A stretch of 64,000 nt of DNA, taken from assembly GCA_014155875.1 (NCBI GenBank), contig JACEFZ010001418.1, positions 44,552 to 108,551 on the forward strand. Direction: 5' to 3'. Origin of the DNA: Cepaea nemoralis. Lineage: Eukaryota; Mollusca; Gastropoda; Stylommatophora; Helicidae. Shown piece after piece: positions 46,001-57,700 of the stretch. Made by a program: the position numbers and the translations under genes. The notes below the pieces were generated by a model. It was not told the origin of the DNA. It saw only the letters and a list, made by a program, of their open reading frames with translations, and made no database searches. Each line of letters starts with the position of its first letter. Position 1 is the stretch's first letter.

Positions 46001-49000
46001 TGGAGAGTTTGATGCTGGCTGTGGCTGGACGGTGTGATGCTGGCTGAGAGTGTGATGCTGGCTGGTGGCTGGACGGTGTGATGCTGGGCTGGAGAGTGTG
46101 ATGTGCTGGCTGTGGCTGGAGAGTTTGATGCTGGCTGTGGCTGGAGAGTTTGATGCTGGCTGTGGCTGGAGAGTTTGATGCTGGCTGTGGCTGGAGTTTT
46201 GATGCTGGCTGTGGCTGGAGAGTGTGATGCTGGCTGTGACTGGAGAGTTTGATGGCTTGCTGGAGAGTTTGATGCTGGCTGTGGCTGGAGAGTTGATTCT
46301 GGCTGGAGAGTTTGATTCTGGCTGGAGAGTTTGATGCTGGCTGTGGCTGGAGAGTTTGATGCTGGCTGTGGCTGGAGAGGTGATGGTGGCTGTGGCTGGA
46401 GAGTATGGGCTGCTGGCTGGAGAGTTTGATGCTGGCTGTGGCTGGAGAGTTTGATGCTGGCGTGGAGATTTGATGCTGCTGTGGCTGGAGAGTTTGATGC
46501 TGGCTGGAGAGTTTGATGCTGAGCTGTGGCTGGAGAGTTTGATGCTGGCTGTGGCTGGAGAGTTGATGCTGGCTGTGCTGAGTTTGACGCTGGCTGTGGC
46601 TGGAGAGTTTGACGCTGGCTGTCGGCTGGACGAGTTTGACGCTGGCTGCTGGCTGGAGAGTTAGATGCTGGACTGGCGGAGAGTGTGGTGCTGGCTGTGG
46701 CTGAGATATTTTGATGCTGGCTGTGGCTTGGACAGTTTGATGCTGGCTGTGGCTGGAGAGTTTGATGCTGGCTGTGGCTACAGTTTGATGGCTGGCTGTG
46801 GCTGGAGGTTTGATGCTGGCTGTGGCTGGAGGTTTGATGCTGGCTGTGGCTTACAGTTTGATGCTGGCTGTGGCTGGAGAGTTTGATGCTGGCTGTGGCT
46901 GACAGTTTGATGCTGGCTGTGGCTGACGTTTGATGCTGGCTGTGGCTAGGAGTTTGATGCTGGCTGTGGCTGACAGTTTGATGCTGCTGTGGCTACAGTT
47001 TGATGCTGGCTGTGGCTGGAGAGTTTGATGCTGGCTGTGGCTGGAGAGTTTGATGCTGGCTGTGGCTGGAGAGTTGATGCTGGCTGGCTGGAGAGTTTGA
47101 TGCTGGCTGTGGCTGGAGAGTTTGATGCTGGCTGTGGCTGGAGAGTTTGATGCTGGCTTGTGGCTGGAGAGTGTGATGCTGGCTGTGGCTGGAGATTTTG
47201 ATGCTGGCTGTGGCTGGAGAGTTTGATGCTGGCTGGAGAGTTTGATGCTGGCTGTGGCTGGAGAGTTTGATGCTGGCTGTGGCTGGAGAGTTTGATGCTG
47301 GCTGTGGCTGGAGAGTGTGATGCTGGCTGTGGCTGGAGAGAGTTGCTGGCTGTGGCTGGAGAGTGTGATGCTGGCTGTGGCTGGAGAGAGTTGATGCTGG
47401 CTGTGGCTGGAGAGTGTGATGCTGGCTGGAGAGTGTGATGCTGGCTGTGGCTGGAGAGTTTGTGATGGCTGTGGCTGGAAGTGTGATGCTGGCTGTGGCT
47501 GGAGAGTGTGATGCTGGCTGTGGCTGGAGAGTGTGATGCTGGCTGGCTGGCTAGTTTGATGCCGGCTTTGGCTGGAGAGTTTGATGCTGGCTGTGGCTGG
47601 AGTTTGATGCTGGCTGTGGCTGGAGAGTTTGATGCTGGCTGTGGCTGGAGAGTTTGATGCTGGCTGGAGAGTTTGATGCTGGCTGTGGCTAGTTTTGATG
47701 CTGGCTGTGGCTGAGAGTTTGATGATGCTGTGCTGGAGAGTTTGATGCTGGCTGGAGAGTTTGATGCTGGCTGTGGCTGGAGAGTTTGATGCTGGCTGGA
47801 GAGTTTGATGCTGGCTGTGGCTGGAGAGTTTGATGCTGGCTGGAGAGTTTGATGCTGGCTGTGGCTGGAGAGTTTGTTGATGCTGGCTGGAGAGTTTGAT
47901 GTTGGCTGGAGAGTTTGCTGGCTGTGGCTGGAGAGGGTGATGCTGGCTGTGGCTAGTTTGATGCTGGCTGTGGCTAGTTTGATGCTGGCTGTGGCTGGAG
48001 AGTTTGATGCTGGGCTGGAGAGTTTGATGCCTGGCTGTGGCTGGAGAAGTTTGATGCTGGCTGTGGCTGGAGAGTTTGATGCTGGCTGTGGCTGGAGAGT
48101 GGATGCTGGCTGTGGCTGGAGAGTTGATGCTGGCTGTGGCTGGAGAGTTTGATGCTGGCTGTGGCTGGAAGTTTGATGCTGGATGTGGCTGGAGAGTTTG
48201 ATGCTGTGCTGTGGCTGGAGAGTTTGATGCTGGCTGTGGCTGGAGAGTTTGATGCTGGCTGTGGCTGGAGAGTGTGATGCTGGCTGTGTGCTGGAGAGTT
48301 TGATGCTGGCTGGAGAGTTGTGATGCCTGGCTGTGGCTGGGAGTTTGATGTGGCTGGAGAGTTTGATGCTGGCTGTGGCTGGAGAGTGTGATGCTGGCTT
48401 GTGAGCTGGAGATTTTGATGCTGGCTGTGGCTGGAGAGTTTGATGCTGGCTGTGGCTGGAGAGTTTGATGCTGGCTGTGGCTGGAGAGTTTGATGCTGGC
48501 TGTGGCTGGAGAGTTTGATGCTGGCTGTGGCTAGTTTGATGCTGGCCTTGTGGCTGGAGATTTTGATGCTGGCTGTGGCTGGAGATGTGATGCTGGCTGT
48601 GGCTGGAGATTTTGATGCTGGCTGTGGCTGGAGAGTTGATTTGATGCTGGCTGTGGCTGGAGAGTTTGATGCTGGCTGTGGCTGGAAGAGTTTTGATGCT
48701 GGCTGTGGCTAGTTTGATGTGGCTGTGGCTGGAGATTTTGATGCTGGCTGTGGCTGGAGTTTGATGCTGGCTGTGGCTACAGTTTGATGCTGGCTGTGGC
48801 TACAGTTTGATGCTGGCTGTGGCTGGAGAGTTTGATGCTGGCTGTGGCTGGATAGTTTGATGCTGGCTGTGGCTGGGAGAAGTTTGATGCTGGCTGTGGC
48901 TGGAGAGTTTGATGCTGGCTGTGGCTGGAGAGTTTGATGCTGGCTGTGGCTGGAGAGTTTGATGCTGGCTGTGGCTGGAGAGTTTGATGCTGGCTGTGGC

Positions 49001-52000
49001 TGGAGAGTTTGATGCTGGCTGTGGCTGGACGGAGTTTGATGCTGGCTGTGGCTGGAGAGTTTGATGCTGGCTGTGGCTGGAGAGTGTGATGCTGGCTGTG
49101 GGCTGGAGAGTTTGATGCTGGATGTGGGTGGAAGAGTTGATGCTGGCTGTGGCTGGACGGTGTGATGCTGGCTGGAGAGTGTGATGCTGGCTGTGGCTGG
49201 ACGGTGTGATGCTGGCTGGAGAGTGTGATGCTGGCTGTGGCTGGAGAGTTTGATGCTGGCTGTGGCTGGAGAGTTTGATGCTGGCTGTGGCTGGAGAGTT
49301 TGATGCTGGCTGTGGCTGGAGAGTTTGATGCTGGCTGTGGCTGGAGAGTGTGATGCTGGCTGTGACTGGAGAGTTTGATGCCCTGGAGAGTTTGATGCTG
49401 GCTGTGGCTGGAGAGTTTGATTCTGGCTGGAGAGTTTGATTCTGGCTGGAGAGTTTGATGCTGGCTGTGGCTGGAGAGTTTGATGCTGGCTGTGGCTGGA
49501 GAGGTTGATGGTGGCTGTGGCTGGAGAGTATGATGCTGGCTGGAGAGTTTGATGCTGGCTGTGGCTGGAGAGTTTGATGCTGGCTGGAGAGTTTGATGCT
49601 GGCTGTGGCTGGAGAGTTTGATGCTGGCTGGAGAGTTTGATGCTGGCTGTGGCTGGAGAGTTTGATGCTGGCTGTGGCTGGAGAGTTTGATGCTGGCTGT
49701 GTTTGACGCTGGCTGTGGCTGGAGAGTTTGACGCTGGCTGCGGCTGGAGAGTTTGACGCTGGCTGCGGCTGGAGAGTTAGATGCTGACTGGCTGGAGAGT
49801 GTGGTGCTGGCTGTGGCTGGATATTTTAATGCTGGCTGTGGCTACAGTTTGATGCTGGCTGTGGCTGGAGGGTTTGATGCTGGCTGTGGCTACAGTTTGA
49901 TGCTGGCTGTGGCTGGAGGGTTTGATGCTGGCTGTGGCTGGAGGGTTTGATGCTGGCTGTGGCTACAGTTTGATGCTGGCTGTGGCTGGAGAGTTTGATG
50001 CTGGCTGTGGCTACAGTTTGATGCTGGCTGTGGCTACAGTTTGATGCTGGCTGTGGCTACAGTTTGATGCTGGCTGTGGCTACAGTTTGATGCTGGCTGT
50101 GGCTACAGTTTGATGCTGGCTGTGGCTGGAGAGTTTGATGCTGGCTGTGGCTGGAGAGTTTGATGCTGGCTGTGGCTGGAGAGTTTGATGCTGGCTGGAG
50201 AGTTTGATGCTGGCTGTGGCTGGAGAGAGTGATGCTGGCTGTGGCTGGAGTTTGATGCTGGCTGTGGCTGGAGAGTGTGATGCTGGCTGTGGCTGGAGAT
50301 TTTGATGCTGGCTGTGGCTGGAGAGTTTGATGCTGGCTGGAGAGTTTGATGCTGGCTGTGGCTGGAGAGTTTGATGCTGGCTGTGGCTGGAGAGTTTGAT
50401 GCTGGCTGTGGCTGGAGAGTGTGATGCTGGCTGTGGCTGGAGAGTGTTGCTGGCTGTGGCTGGAGAGTGTGATGCTGGCTGTGGCTGGAGAGAGTGATGC
50501 TGGCTGTGGCTGGAGAGTGTGATGCTGGCTGGAGAGTGTGATGCTGGCTGTGGCTGGAGAGTGTGATGCTGGCTGTGGCTGGAAAGTGTGATGCTGGCTG
50601 TGGCTGGAGAGTGTGATGCTGGCTGTGGCTGGAGAGTGTGATGCTGGCTGTGGCTAGTTTGATGCCGGCTTTGGCTGGAGAGTTTGATGCTGGCTGTGGC
50701 TAGTTTGATGCTGGCTGTGGCTGGAGAGTTTGATGCTGGCTGTGGCTGGAGAGTTTGATGCTGGCTGGAGAGTTTGATGCTGGCTGTGGCTAGTTTGATG
50801 CTGGCTGTGGCTGGAGAGTTTGATGCTGGCTGGAGAGTTTGATGCTGGCTGGAGAGTTTGATGCTGGCTGTGGCTGGAGAGTTTGATGCTGGCTGGAGAG
50901 TTTGATGCTGGCTGTGGCTGGAGAGTTTGATGCTGGCTGGAGAGTTTGATGCTGGCTGTGGCTGGAGAGTTTGATGCTGGCTGGAGAGTTTGATGCTGGC
51001 TGGAGAGTTTGATGCTGGCTGTGGCTGGAGAGTTTGATGCTGGCTGTGGCTAGTTTGATGCTGGCTGTGGCTAGTTTGATGCTGGCTGTGGCTGGAGAGT
51101 TTGATGCTGGCTGGAGAGTTTGATGCTGGCTGTGGCTGGAGAATTTGATGCTGGCTGTGGCTGGGAAGTGTGATGCTGGCTGTGGCTGGAGAGTTTGATG
51201 CTGGCTGTGGCTACAGTTTGATGCTTGCTGTGGCTGGAGTTTGATGCTGGCAGTGGCTGGAGAGTTTGATGCTGGCTGTGGCTGGAGAGTTTGATGCTGG
51301 CTGTGGCTGGAGAGTTTGATGCTGGCTGTGGCTGAGAGTTTGATGCTGGCTGTGGCTGGAGAGTGTGATGCTGGCTGTGGCTGCTGGCTGTGACTACAGT
51401 TTGATGCTGGCTGGAGTTTGATGCTGGCTGTGGCTGGAGTTTGATGCTGGCTGGAGAGTTTGATGCTGGCTGTGGATACATTTTGATGCTGGCTGTGGCT
51501 GGAGATTTTGATGCTGGCTGTGGCTGGAGAGTGTGGTGCTGACTGTGGCTGGAGATTTTGATGCTGGCTGTGGCTGGAGAGTGTGATGCTGGCTGTGGCT
51601 GGAGAGTTTGATGCTGGCTGTGGCTAGTTTGATGCTGGCTGTGGCTGGAGATTTTGATGCTGGCTGTGGCTGGAGAGTGATGCTGGCTGTGGCTGGAGAT
51701 TTTGATGCTGGCTGTGGCTGGAGAGTTTGATGCTGGCTGTGGCTGGAGAGTTTGATGCTGGCTGTGGCTGGAGAGTTTGATGCTGGCTGTGGCTAGTTTG
51801 ATGCTGGCTGTGGCTGGAGATTTTGATGCTGGCTGTGGCTGGAGAGTGTGATGCTGGCTGTGGCTGGAGATTTTGATGCTGGCTGTGGCTGAAGAGTGTG
51901 ATGCTGGCTGTGGCTGGAGAGTTTGATGCTGGCTGTGGCTGGAGTTTGATGCTGGCTGTGGCTGGAGTTTGATGCTGGCTGTGGCTGGAGAGTGTGATGC

Positions 52001-54215
52001 TGGCTGTGGCTGGATATTTTAATGCTGGCTGTGGCTACAGTTTGATGCTGGCTGTGGCTGGAGGGTTTGATGCTGGCTGTGGCTACAGTTTGATGCTGGC
52101 TGTGGCTGGAGGGTTTGATGCTGGCTGTGGCTGGAGGGTTTGATGCTGGCTGTGGCTACAGTTTGATGCTGGCTGTGGCTGGAGAGTTTGATGCTGGCTG
52201 TGGCTAGTTTGATGCTGGCTGTGGCTACAGTTTGATGCTGGCTGTGGCTACAGTTTGATGCTGGCTGTGGCTACAGTTTGATGCTGGCTGTGGCTACAGT
52301 TTGATGCTGGCTGTGGCTGGAGAGTTTGATGCTGGCTGTGGCTGGAGAGTTGATGCTGGCTGTGGCTGGAGAGTTTGATGCTGGCTGGAGAGTTTGATGC
52401 TGGCTGTGGCTGGAGAGTTTGATGCTGGCTGTGGCTGGAGAGTTTGATGCTGGCTGTGGCTGGAGTTTGATGCTGGCTGTGGCTGGAGAGTGTGATGCTG
52501 GCTGGAGAGTTTGATGCTGGCTGTGGCTGGAGAGTTTGATGCTGGCTGTGGCTGGAGAGTTTGATGCTGGCTGTGGCTGGAGAGTGTGATGCTGGCTGTG
52601 GCTGGAGAGAGTGTTGCTGGCTGTGGCTGGAGAGTGTGATGCTGGCTGTGGCTGGAGAGAGTGATGCTGGCTGTGGCTGGAGAGAGTGATGCTGGCTGGA
52701 GAGTGTGATGCTGGCTGGAGAGTGTGATGCTGGCTGTGGCTGGAGAGTGTGATGCTGGCTGTGGCTGGAGAGTGATGCTGGCTGTGGCTGGAGAGTGTGA
52801 TGCTGGCTGTGGCTGGAGAGTGTGATGCTGGCTGTGGCTGGAGAGTGATGCTGGCTGTGGCTGGAGATTTTGATGCTGGCTGTGGCTGGAGTTTGATGCT
52901 GGCTGGAGAGTTTGATGCTGGCTGTGGCTGGAGTTTGATGCTGGATGTGGCAGGAGTTTGATGCTGGCTGTGGCTGGAGTTTGATGCTGGCTGTGGCTGG
53001 AGTTTGATGCTGGCTGTGGCTGGAGTTTGATGCTGGCTGTGGCTGGAGTTTGATGCTGGCTGTGGCTACAGTTTGATGCTGGCTGTGGCTACAGTTTGAT
53101 GCTGGCTGTGGCTGGAGAGTTTGATGCTGGCTGTGGCTGGATAGTTTGATGCTGGCTGTGGCTGGAGAGTTTGATGCTGGCTGTGGCTGGAGAGTTTGAT
53201 GCTGGCTGTGGCTGGAGAGTGTGATGCTGGCTGTGGCTGGAGAGTTTGATGCTTGCTGTGGCTGGAGAGTTTGATGCTGGCTGTGGCTGGAGAGTTTGAT
53301 GCTGGCTGTGGCTGGAGAGTTTGATGCTGGCTGTGGCTGGAGAGTTTGATGCTGGCTGTGGCTGGAGAGTGTGATGCTGGCTGTGGCTGGAGAGTTTGAT
53401 GCTGGCTGTGGGTGGAGAGTTTGATGCTGGCTGTGGCTGGACGGTGTGATGCTGGCTGGAGAGTGTGATGCTGGCTGTGGCTGGACGGTGTGATGCTGGC
53501 TGGAGAGTGTGATGCTGGCTGTGGCTGGAGAGTTTGATGCTGGCTGTGGCTGGAGAGTTTGATGCTGGCTGTGGCTGGAGAGTTTGATGCTGGCTGTTGG
53601 CTGGAGAGTTGATGCTGGCTGTGGCTGGAGAGTTTGATTGCTGCTGTGGCTGGAGAGTGTGATGCTTGGCTGTGACTGGAGAGTTTGATGCTTGCTGGAG
53701 AGTTTGATGCTGGCTGTGGCTGGCGAGTTTGATTCTGGCTGGAGAGTTTGATTCTGGCTGGAGAGTTTGATGCTGGCTGTGGCTGGGAGAGTTTTGATTG
53801 CTGGCTGTGGCTGGAGAGGTTGATGGTGGCTGTGCTGGAGAGTATGATGCTGGCTGGAGAGTTTGATGCTGGCTGTGGCTTGGAGAGTTTGATGCTGGCT
53901 GGAGAGTTTGATGCTGGCTGTGGCTGGAGAGTTTGATGGCTGTGGCTGGAGAGTTTGATGCTGGCTGTGGCTGGAGAGTTTGACTGCTGGCTGTGGCTGG
54001 AGAGTTTGATGCTGGCTGTAGTTTGACTGCTGGCTGTGGCTGGAGAGTTTGACGCTGGCTGCGGCTGGAGAGTTTGACGCTGGCTGCGGCTGGAGAGTTA
54101 GATGCTGACTGGCTGGAGAGTGTGGTGCTGGCTGTGGCTTGTGAATGTGATGCTGGCTATGGCTGGAGAGTTTGATGTTGGCTGGAGAGTTTGATGCTGG
54201 CTGGAGTGTAACACC
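34098..54215 (+). repeat. 20-kb array of a 25-bp minisatellite
   Basis: The unit is 25 bp: gatgctggctgtggctgg followed by agagttt. Shorter forms lacking ctgtgg, and a variant with ctacagttt, are common. By length there are roughly 700-800 units. From about 34.5 to 44 kb units carry many single-base indels, including a run of 15 G at 42389-42403; from about 44 to 54 kb they are mostly clean. A set of rare markers (tttgattctggctgg; ggacggtgtgatg; gttgatggtgg; gacgctggctgcgg; gagagttagatgctg) occurs in the same order near 46.0-46.7, 49.1-49.8 and 53.4-54.1 kb, so blocks of about 3.1 and 4.3 kb have been duplicated. Long open frames on both strands are by-products. Confidence 0.95.
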
Positions 54216-54351
54216 AGACATGTGTATCACAAATTCTGTACATAATCACTCGTATTTTGACACCAAACCAAAATACATCTGTAAAGTCAAGATGCGGAGT
54301 GAGGCTGTGTATTTACACTAAAGATCTGCGCCTGGTCAATCTCACATATAG
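54216..54351. other. Unique spacer with the exon 5 acceptor
   Basis: About 136 bases of ordinary sequence between the 20-kb array and exon 5. It ends in ctggtcaatctcacatatag, a pyrimidine-poor but usable acceptor. Nothing else recognisable. Confidence 0.6.
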
Positions 54352-54490
54352 GTCACTACACAGCGTATGCCTTCAACATGAGCAGGAGGAAGTGGTTTCA
54401 CCTCAACGACACAGAGACACGAACAGTCACAGAAGACCTGGTTCAAGGAGGATAATGCACAGACTGGATATTGTTCTTTTACATGGACAA
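54352..54490 (+). CDS. USP37: Exon 5: USP catalytic His/Asn box, with in-frame stop
   Basis: 139 nt, acceptor cacatatag, donor ATGGACAA|GTAAGT; phase 1 in, phase 2 out. It encodes GHYTAYAFNMSRRKWFHLND (catalytic His 897; Asn/Asp 914/915) and TETRTVTEDLVQGG, then TAA at 54453-54455, then CTDWILFFYMD. GHYTAY and WFHLND are diagnostic of the C19 His box. The stretch FFYMDK continues into exon 6 as DLFDE, matching the USP37-type ending (human FFYMHKEIFDE, from memory). The TAA breaks it. In another frame the missing part reads DNAQTGY, as expected for a USP, so one extra base near 54447-54452 and one missing base near 54470 would reconcile both. Either a base-calling error pair or a real disabling mutation. 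Confidence 0.85.
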
Positions 54491-54790
54491 GTAAGTCTTG
54501 GTGTGTGAACATGTATGTTGTCAGCTTGTTCTGTACATGGACGAGTAAGTCTTGGTGTGTGAACATGTATGTTTATCAGCTTGTTCTGTACTTGGACGAG
54601 TAAGTCTTGGTGTGTGAACATGTAGTTTGTCAGCTGTCTGTACATGGACGAGTAAGTCTTGGTGTGTGAACATGTATGTTTGTCAGCTGTCTGTACATGG
54701 ACGAGTGAAGTCTTGGTTGTGTGAACAGTTTGTCCCTTGTTCTGTACATGGACAAGTAAGTCTTGGTGTGGTTGAAATGTTTGTTGTCAG
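54491..54790 (+). repeat. ~53-bp array of tandem 5' splice donors after exon 5
   Basis: Units of 51-55 bp hold ttgttctgtacatggacga followed by gtaagtcttggtgtgtgaac. The real donor GT is at 54491; intact GTAAG copies are at 54545, 54600, 54652 and 54756, and a damaged one (gtgaag) at 54705. Exon 5 ends TTACATGGACAA|GTAAGTC, so the unit is the exon end plus donor plus about 40 bases of intron. Confidence 0.9.
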
Positions 54791-57700
54791 CTTGTTCTGT
54801 ACATGGACAATTCAGTTTTTTGTTCTGTACATGGAACAAGTCTAGTTTGTTTGTTCCGTACCATGGACAATCTAGTTTGTTATGTACATGGTCATGTCTA
54901 GTTTGTTTTGTTCTCTACATGGACAAGTCTAGTTTGTTTTGTTCTGTACATGGACAAGTCTAGTTTGTTTGTTCTCTACATGGGCAAGTCTAGTTTGTTT
55001 GTTCTGTATGTGAACAAGTCTAGTTTGGTTTGTTCTCTACATGGACAAGACTAGTTTGTTGTTCTGTACATGAACAAGTCTAGTTTTGTTTGTTCTGTAC
55101 ATGGACAAGTCTAGTTTGTTTTGTTCTGTATGTGAACAAGTCTAGTTTGTTTGTTCTGTACATGGACAAGTCTAGTTTGTTTGTTCTGTATGTGAACAAG
55201 TCTAGTTTGTTTGTTCTCTACATGGGCAAGTCTAGTTTGTTTGTTCTGTATGTGAACAAGTCTAGTTTGTTTGTTCTCTACATGGGCAAGTCTAGTTACT
55301 ACTACTACTACTATGTGAACAAGTCTAGTTTGTTTGTTCTGTATGTGAACAAGTCTAGTTTGTTTGTTCTGTATGTGAACAAGTCTAGTTTGTTTGTTCT
55401 GTATGTGAACAAGTCTAGTTTGTTTGTTCTGTACATGGACAAGTCTAGTTTGTTTGTTCTGTACATGGACAAGTCTAGTTTGTTCTGTACATCATCTAGT
55501 TTGTTTGTTCTGTACATGGACAAGTCTAGTTTGTTTGTTCTCTACATGGACAAGTCTAGTTTGTTTGTTCTGTACATGGACAAGTCTAGTTTGTTTGTTC
55601 TGTACATGGACAATTCCAGTTTGTTTGTTCTGTACATGGACAAGTCTAGTTTGTTTGTTCTGTACATGGACAAGTCTAGTTTGTTTATGTACATGGTCAT
55701 GTCTAGTTTGTTTGTTCTCTACATGGACAAGTCTAGTTTGTTTGTTCTGTACATGGACAAGTCTAGTTTGTTTGTTCTGGACATGGTCACGTCTAGTTTG
55801 TTTGTTCTGTACATGGACAAGTCTAGTTTGTTTGTTCTGTACATGGACAATTCCAGTTTGTTTGTTCTGTACATGAACAAGTCTAGTTTTTTTGTTCTCT
55901 ACATGAACCAGTCTAGTTTCTTTGTTCTGTACATGGACAATTCTAGTTTGTTTGCTCTGTATGTGAACAAGTCTAGTTTGTTTGTTCTGTACATGGACAA
56001 GTCTAGTTTGTTTGTTCTGTATGTGAACAAGTCTAGTTTGTTTGTTCTCTACATGGGCAAGTCTAGTTTGTTTGTTCTGTATGTGAACAAGTCTAGTTTG
56101 TTTGTTCTCTACATGGACAAGACTAGTTTGTTTGTTCTGTACATGAACAAGTCTAGTTTGTTTGTTCTGTACATGGACAAGTCTAGTTTGTTTGTTCTGT
56201 ATGTGAACAAGTCTAGTTTGTTTGTTCTGTACATGGACAAGTCTAGTTTGTTTGTTCTGTACATGGACAAGTCTAGTTTGTTCTGTACATCATCTAGTTT
56301 GTTTGTTCTGTACATGGACAAGTCTAGTTTGTTTGTTCTCTACATGGACAAGTCTACTTTGTTTGTTCTGTACATGGACAAGTCTAGTTTTTGTTCTGTA
56401 CATGGACAATTCCAGTTTGTTTGTTCTGTACATGGACAAGTCTAGTTTGTTTGTTCTGTACATGGACAAGTCTAGTTTGTTTATGTACATGGTCATGTCT
56501 AGTTTGTTTGTTCTCTACATGGACAAGTCTAGTTTGTTTGTTCTGTACATGGACAAGTCTAGTTTGTTTGTTCTGGACATGGTCACGTCTAGTTTGTTTG
56601 TTCTGTACATGGACAATTCCAGTTTGTTTGTTCTGTACATGAACAAGTCTAGTTTTTTTGTTCTCTACATGAACCAGTCTAGTTTCTTTGTTCTGTACAT
56701 GGACAATTCTAGTTTGTTTGCTCTGTATGTGAACAAGTCTAGTTTGTTTGTTCTGTACATGGACAAGTCTAGTTTGTTTGTTCTGTACATGGTCACGTCT
56801 AGTTTGTTTGTTCTGTACATGGTCACGTCTAGTTTGTTTGTTCTGTACATGGTCACATCTAGTTTGTTTGTTCTCTACATGGGCAAGTCTAGTTTGTTTG
56901 TTCTCTACATGGGCAAGTCTAGTTGTTTGTTCTGTATGTGAACAAGTCTAGTTTGTTTGTTCTCTACATGGACAAGACTAGTTTGTTTGTTCTGTACATG
57001 AACAAGTCTAGTTTGTTTGTTCTGTACATGGACAAGTCTAGTTTGTTTGTTCTGTATGTGAACAAGTCTAGTTTGTTTGTTCTGTACATGGACAAGTCTA
57101 GTTTGTTTGTTCTGTACATGGACAAGTCTAGTTTGTTCTGTACATCATCTAGTTTGTTTGTTCTGTACATGGACAAGTCTAGTTTGTTTGTTCTGTACAT
57201 GGACAAGTCTAGTTTGTTCTGTACATCAAGTCTAGTTTGTTTGTTCTCTACATGGACAAGTCTAGTTTGTTTGTTCTCTACATGGGCAAGTCGTTTGTTT
57301 CTGTACATGAACAAGTCTAGTTTGTTTGTTCTCTACATGAACAAGTCTAGTTTCTTTGTTCTGTTCATGGTCACGTCTAGTTTGTTTGTTCTGTACATGG
57401 ACAATTCCAGTTTGTTTGCTCTGTATGTGAACAAGTCTAGTTTGTTTGTTCTGTACATGGACATGTCTAATTTGTTTGTTCTGTACATGGTCACATCTAG
57501 TTTGTTTGTTCTCTACATGGGCAAGTCTAGTTTGTTTGTTCTCTACATGGGCAAGTCTAGTTTGTTTGTTCTGTATGTGAACAAGTCTAGTTTGTTCTGT
57601 ACATGGTCAAGTCTAGTTTGTTTGTTCTGTCTGAACAAGTCTAGTTTGTTTGTTCTCTACATGGACAAGTCTAGTTTGTTTGTTCTTTTCATGGACAAGT

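Noticed and set aside
38429..54230. Long minus-strand frames rich in Q, H, S and P
   Set aside because: They are reverse complements of the 25-bp array (SHSQHQTLQPQPASN pattern) and end wherever an indel shifts frame.
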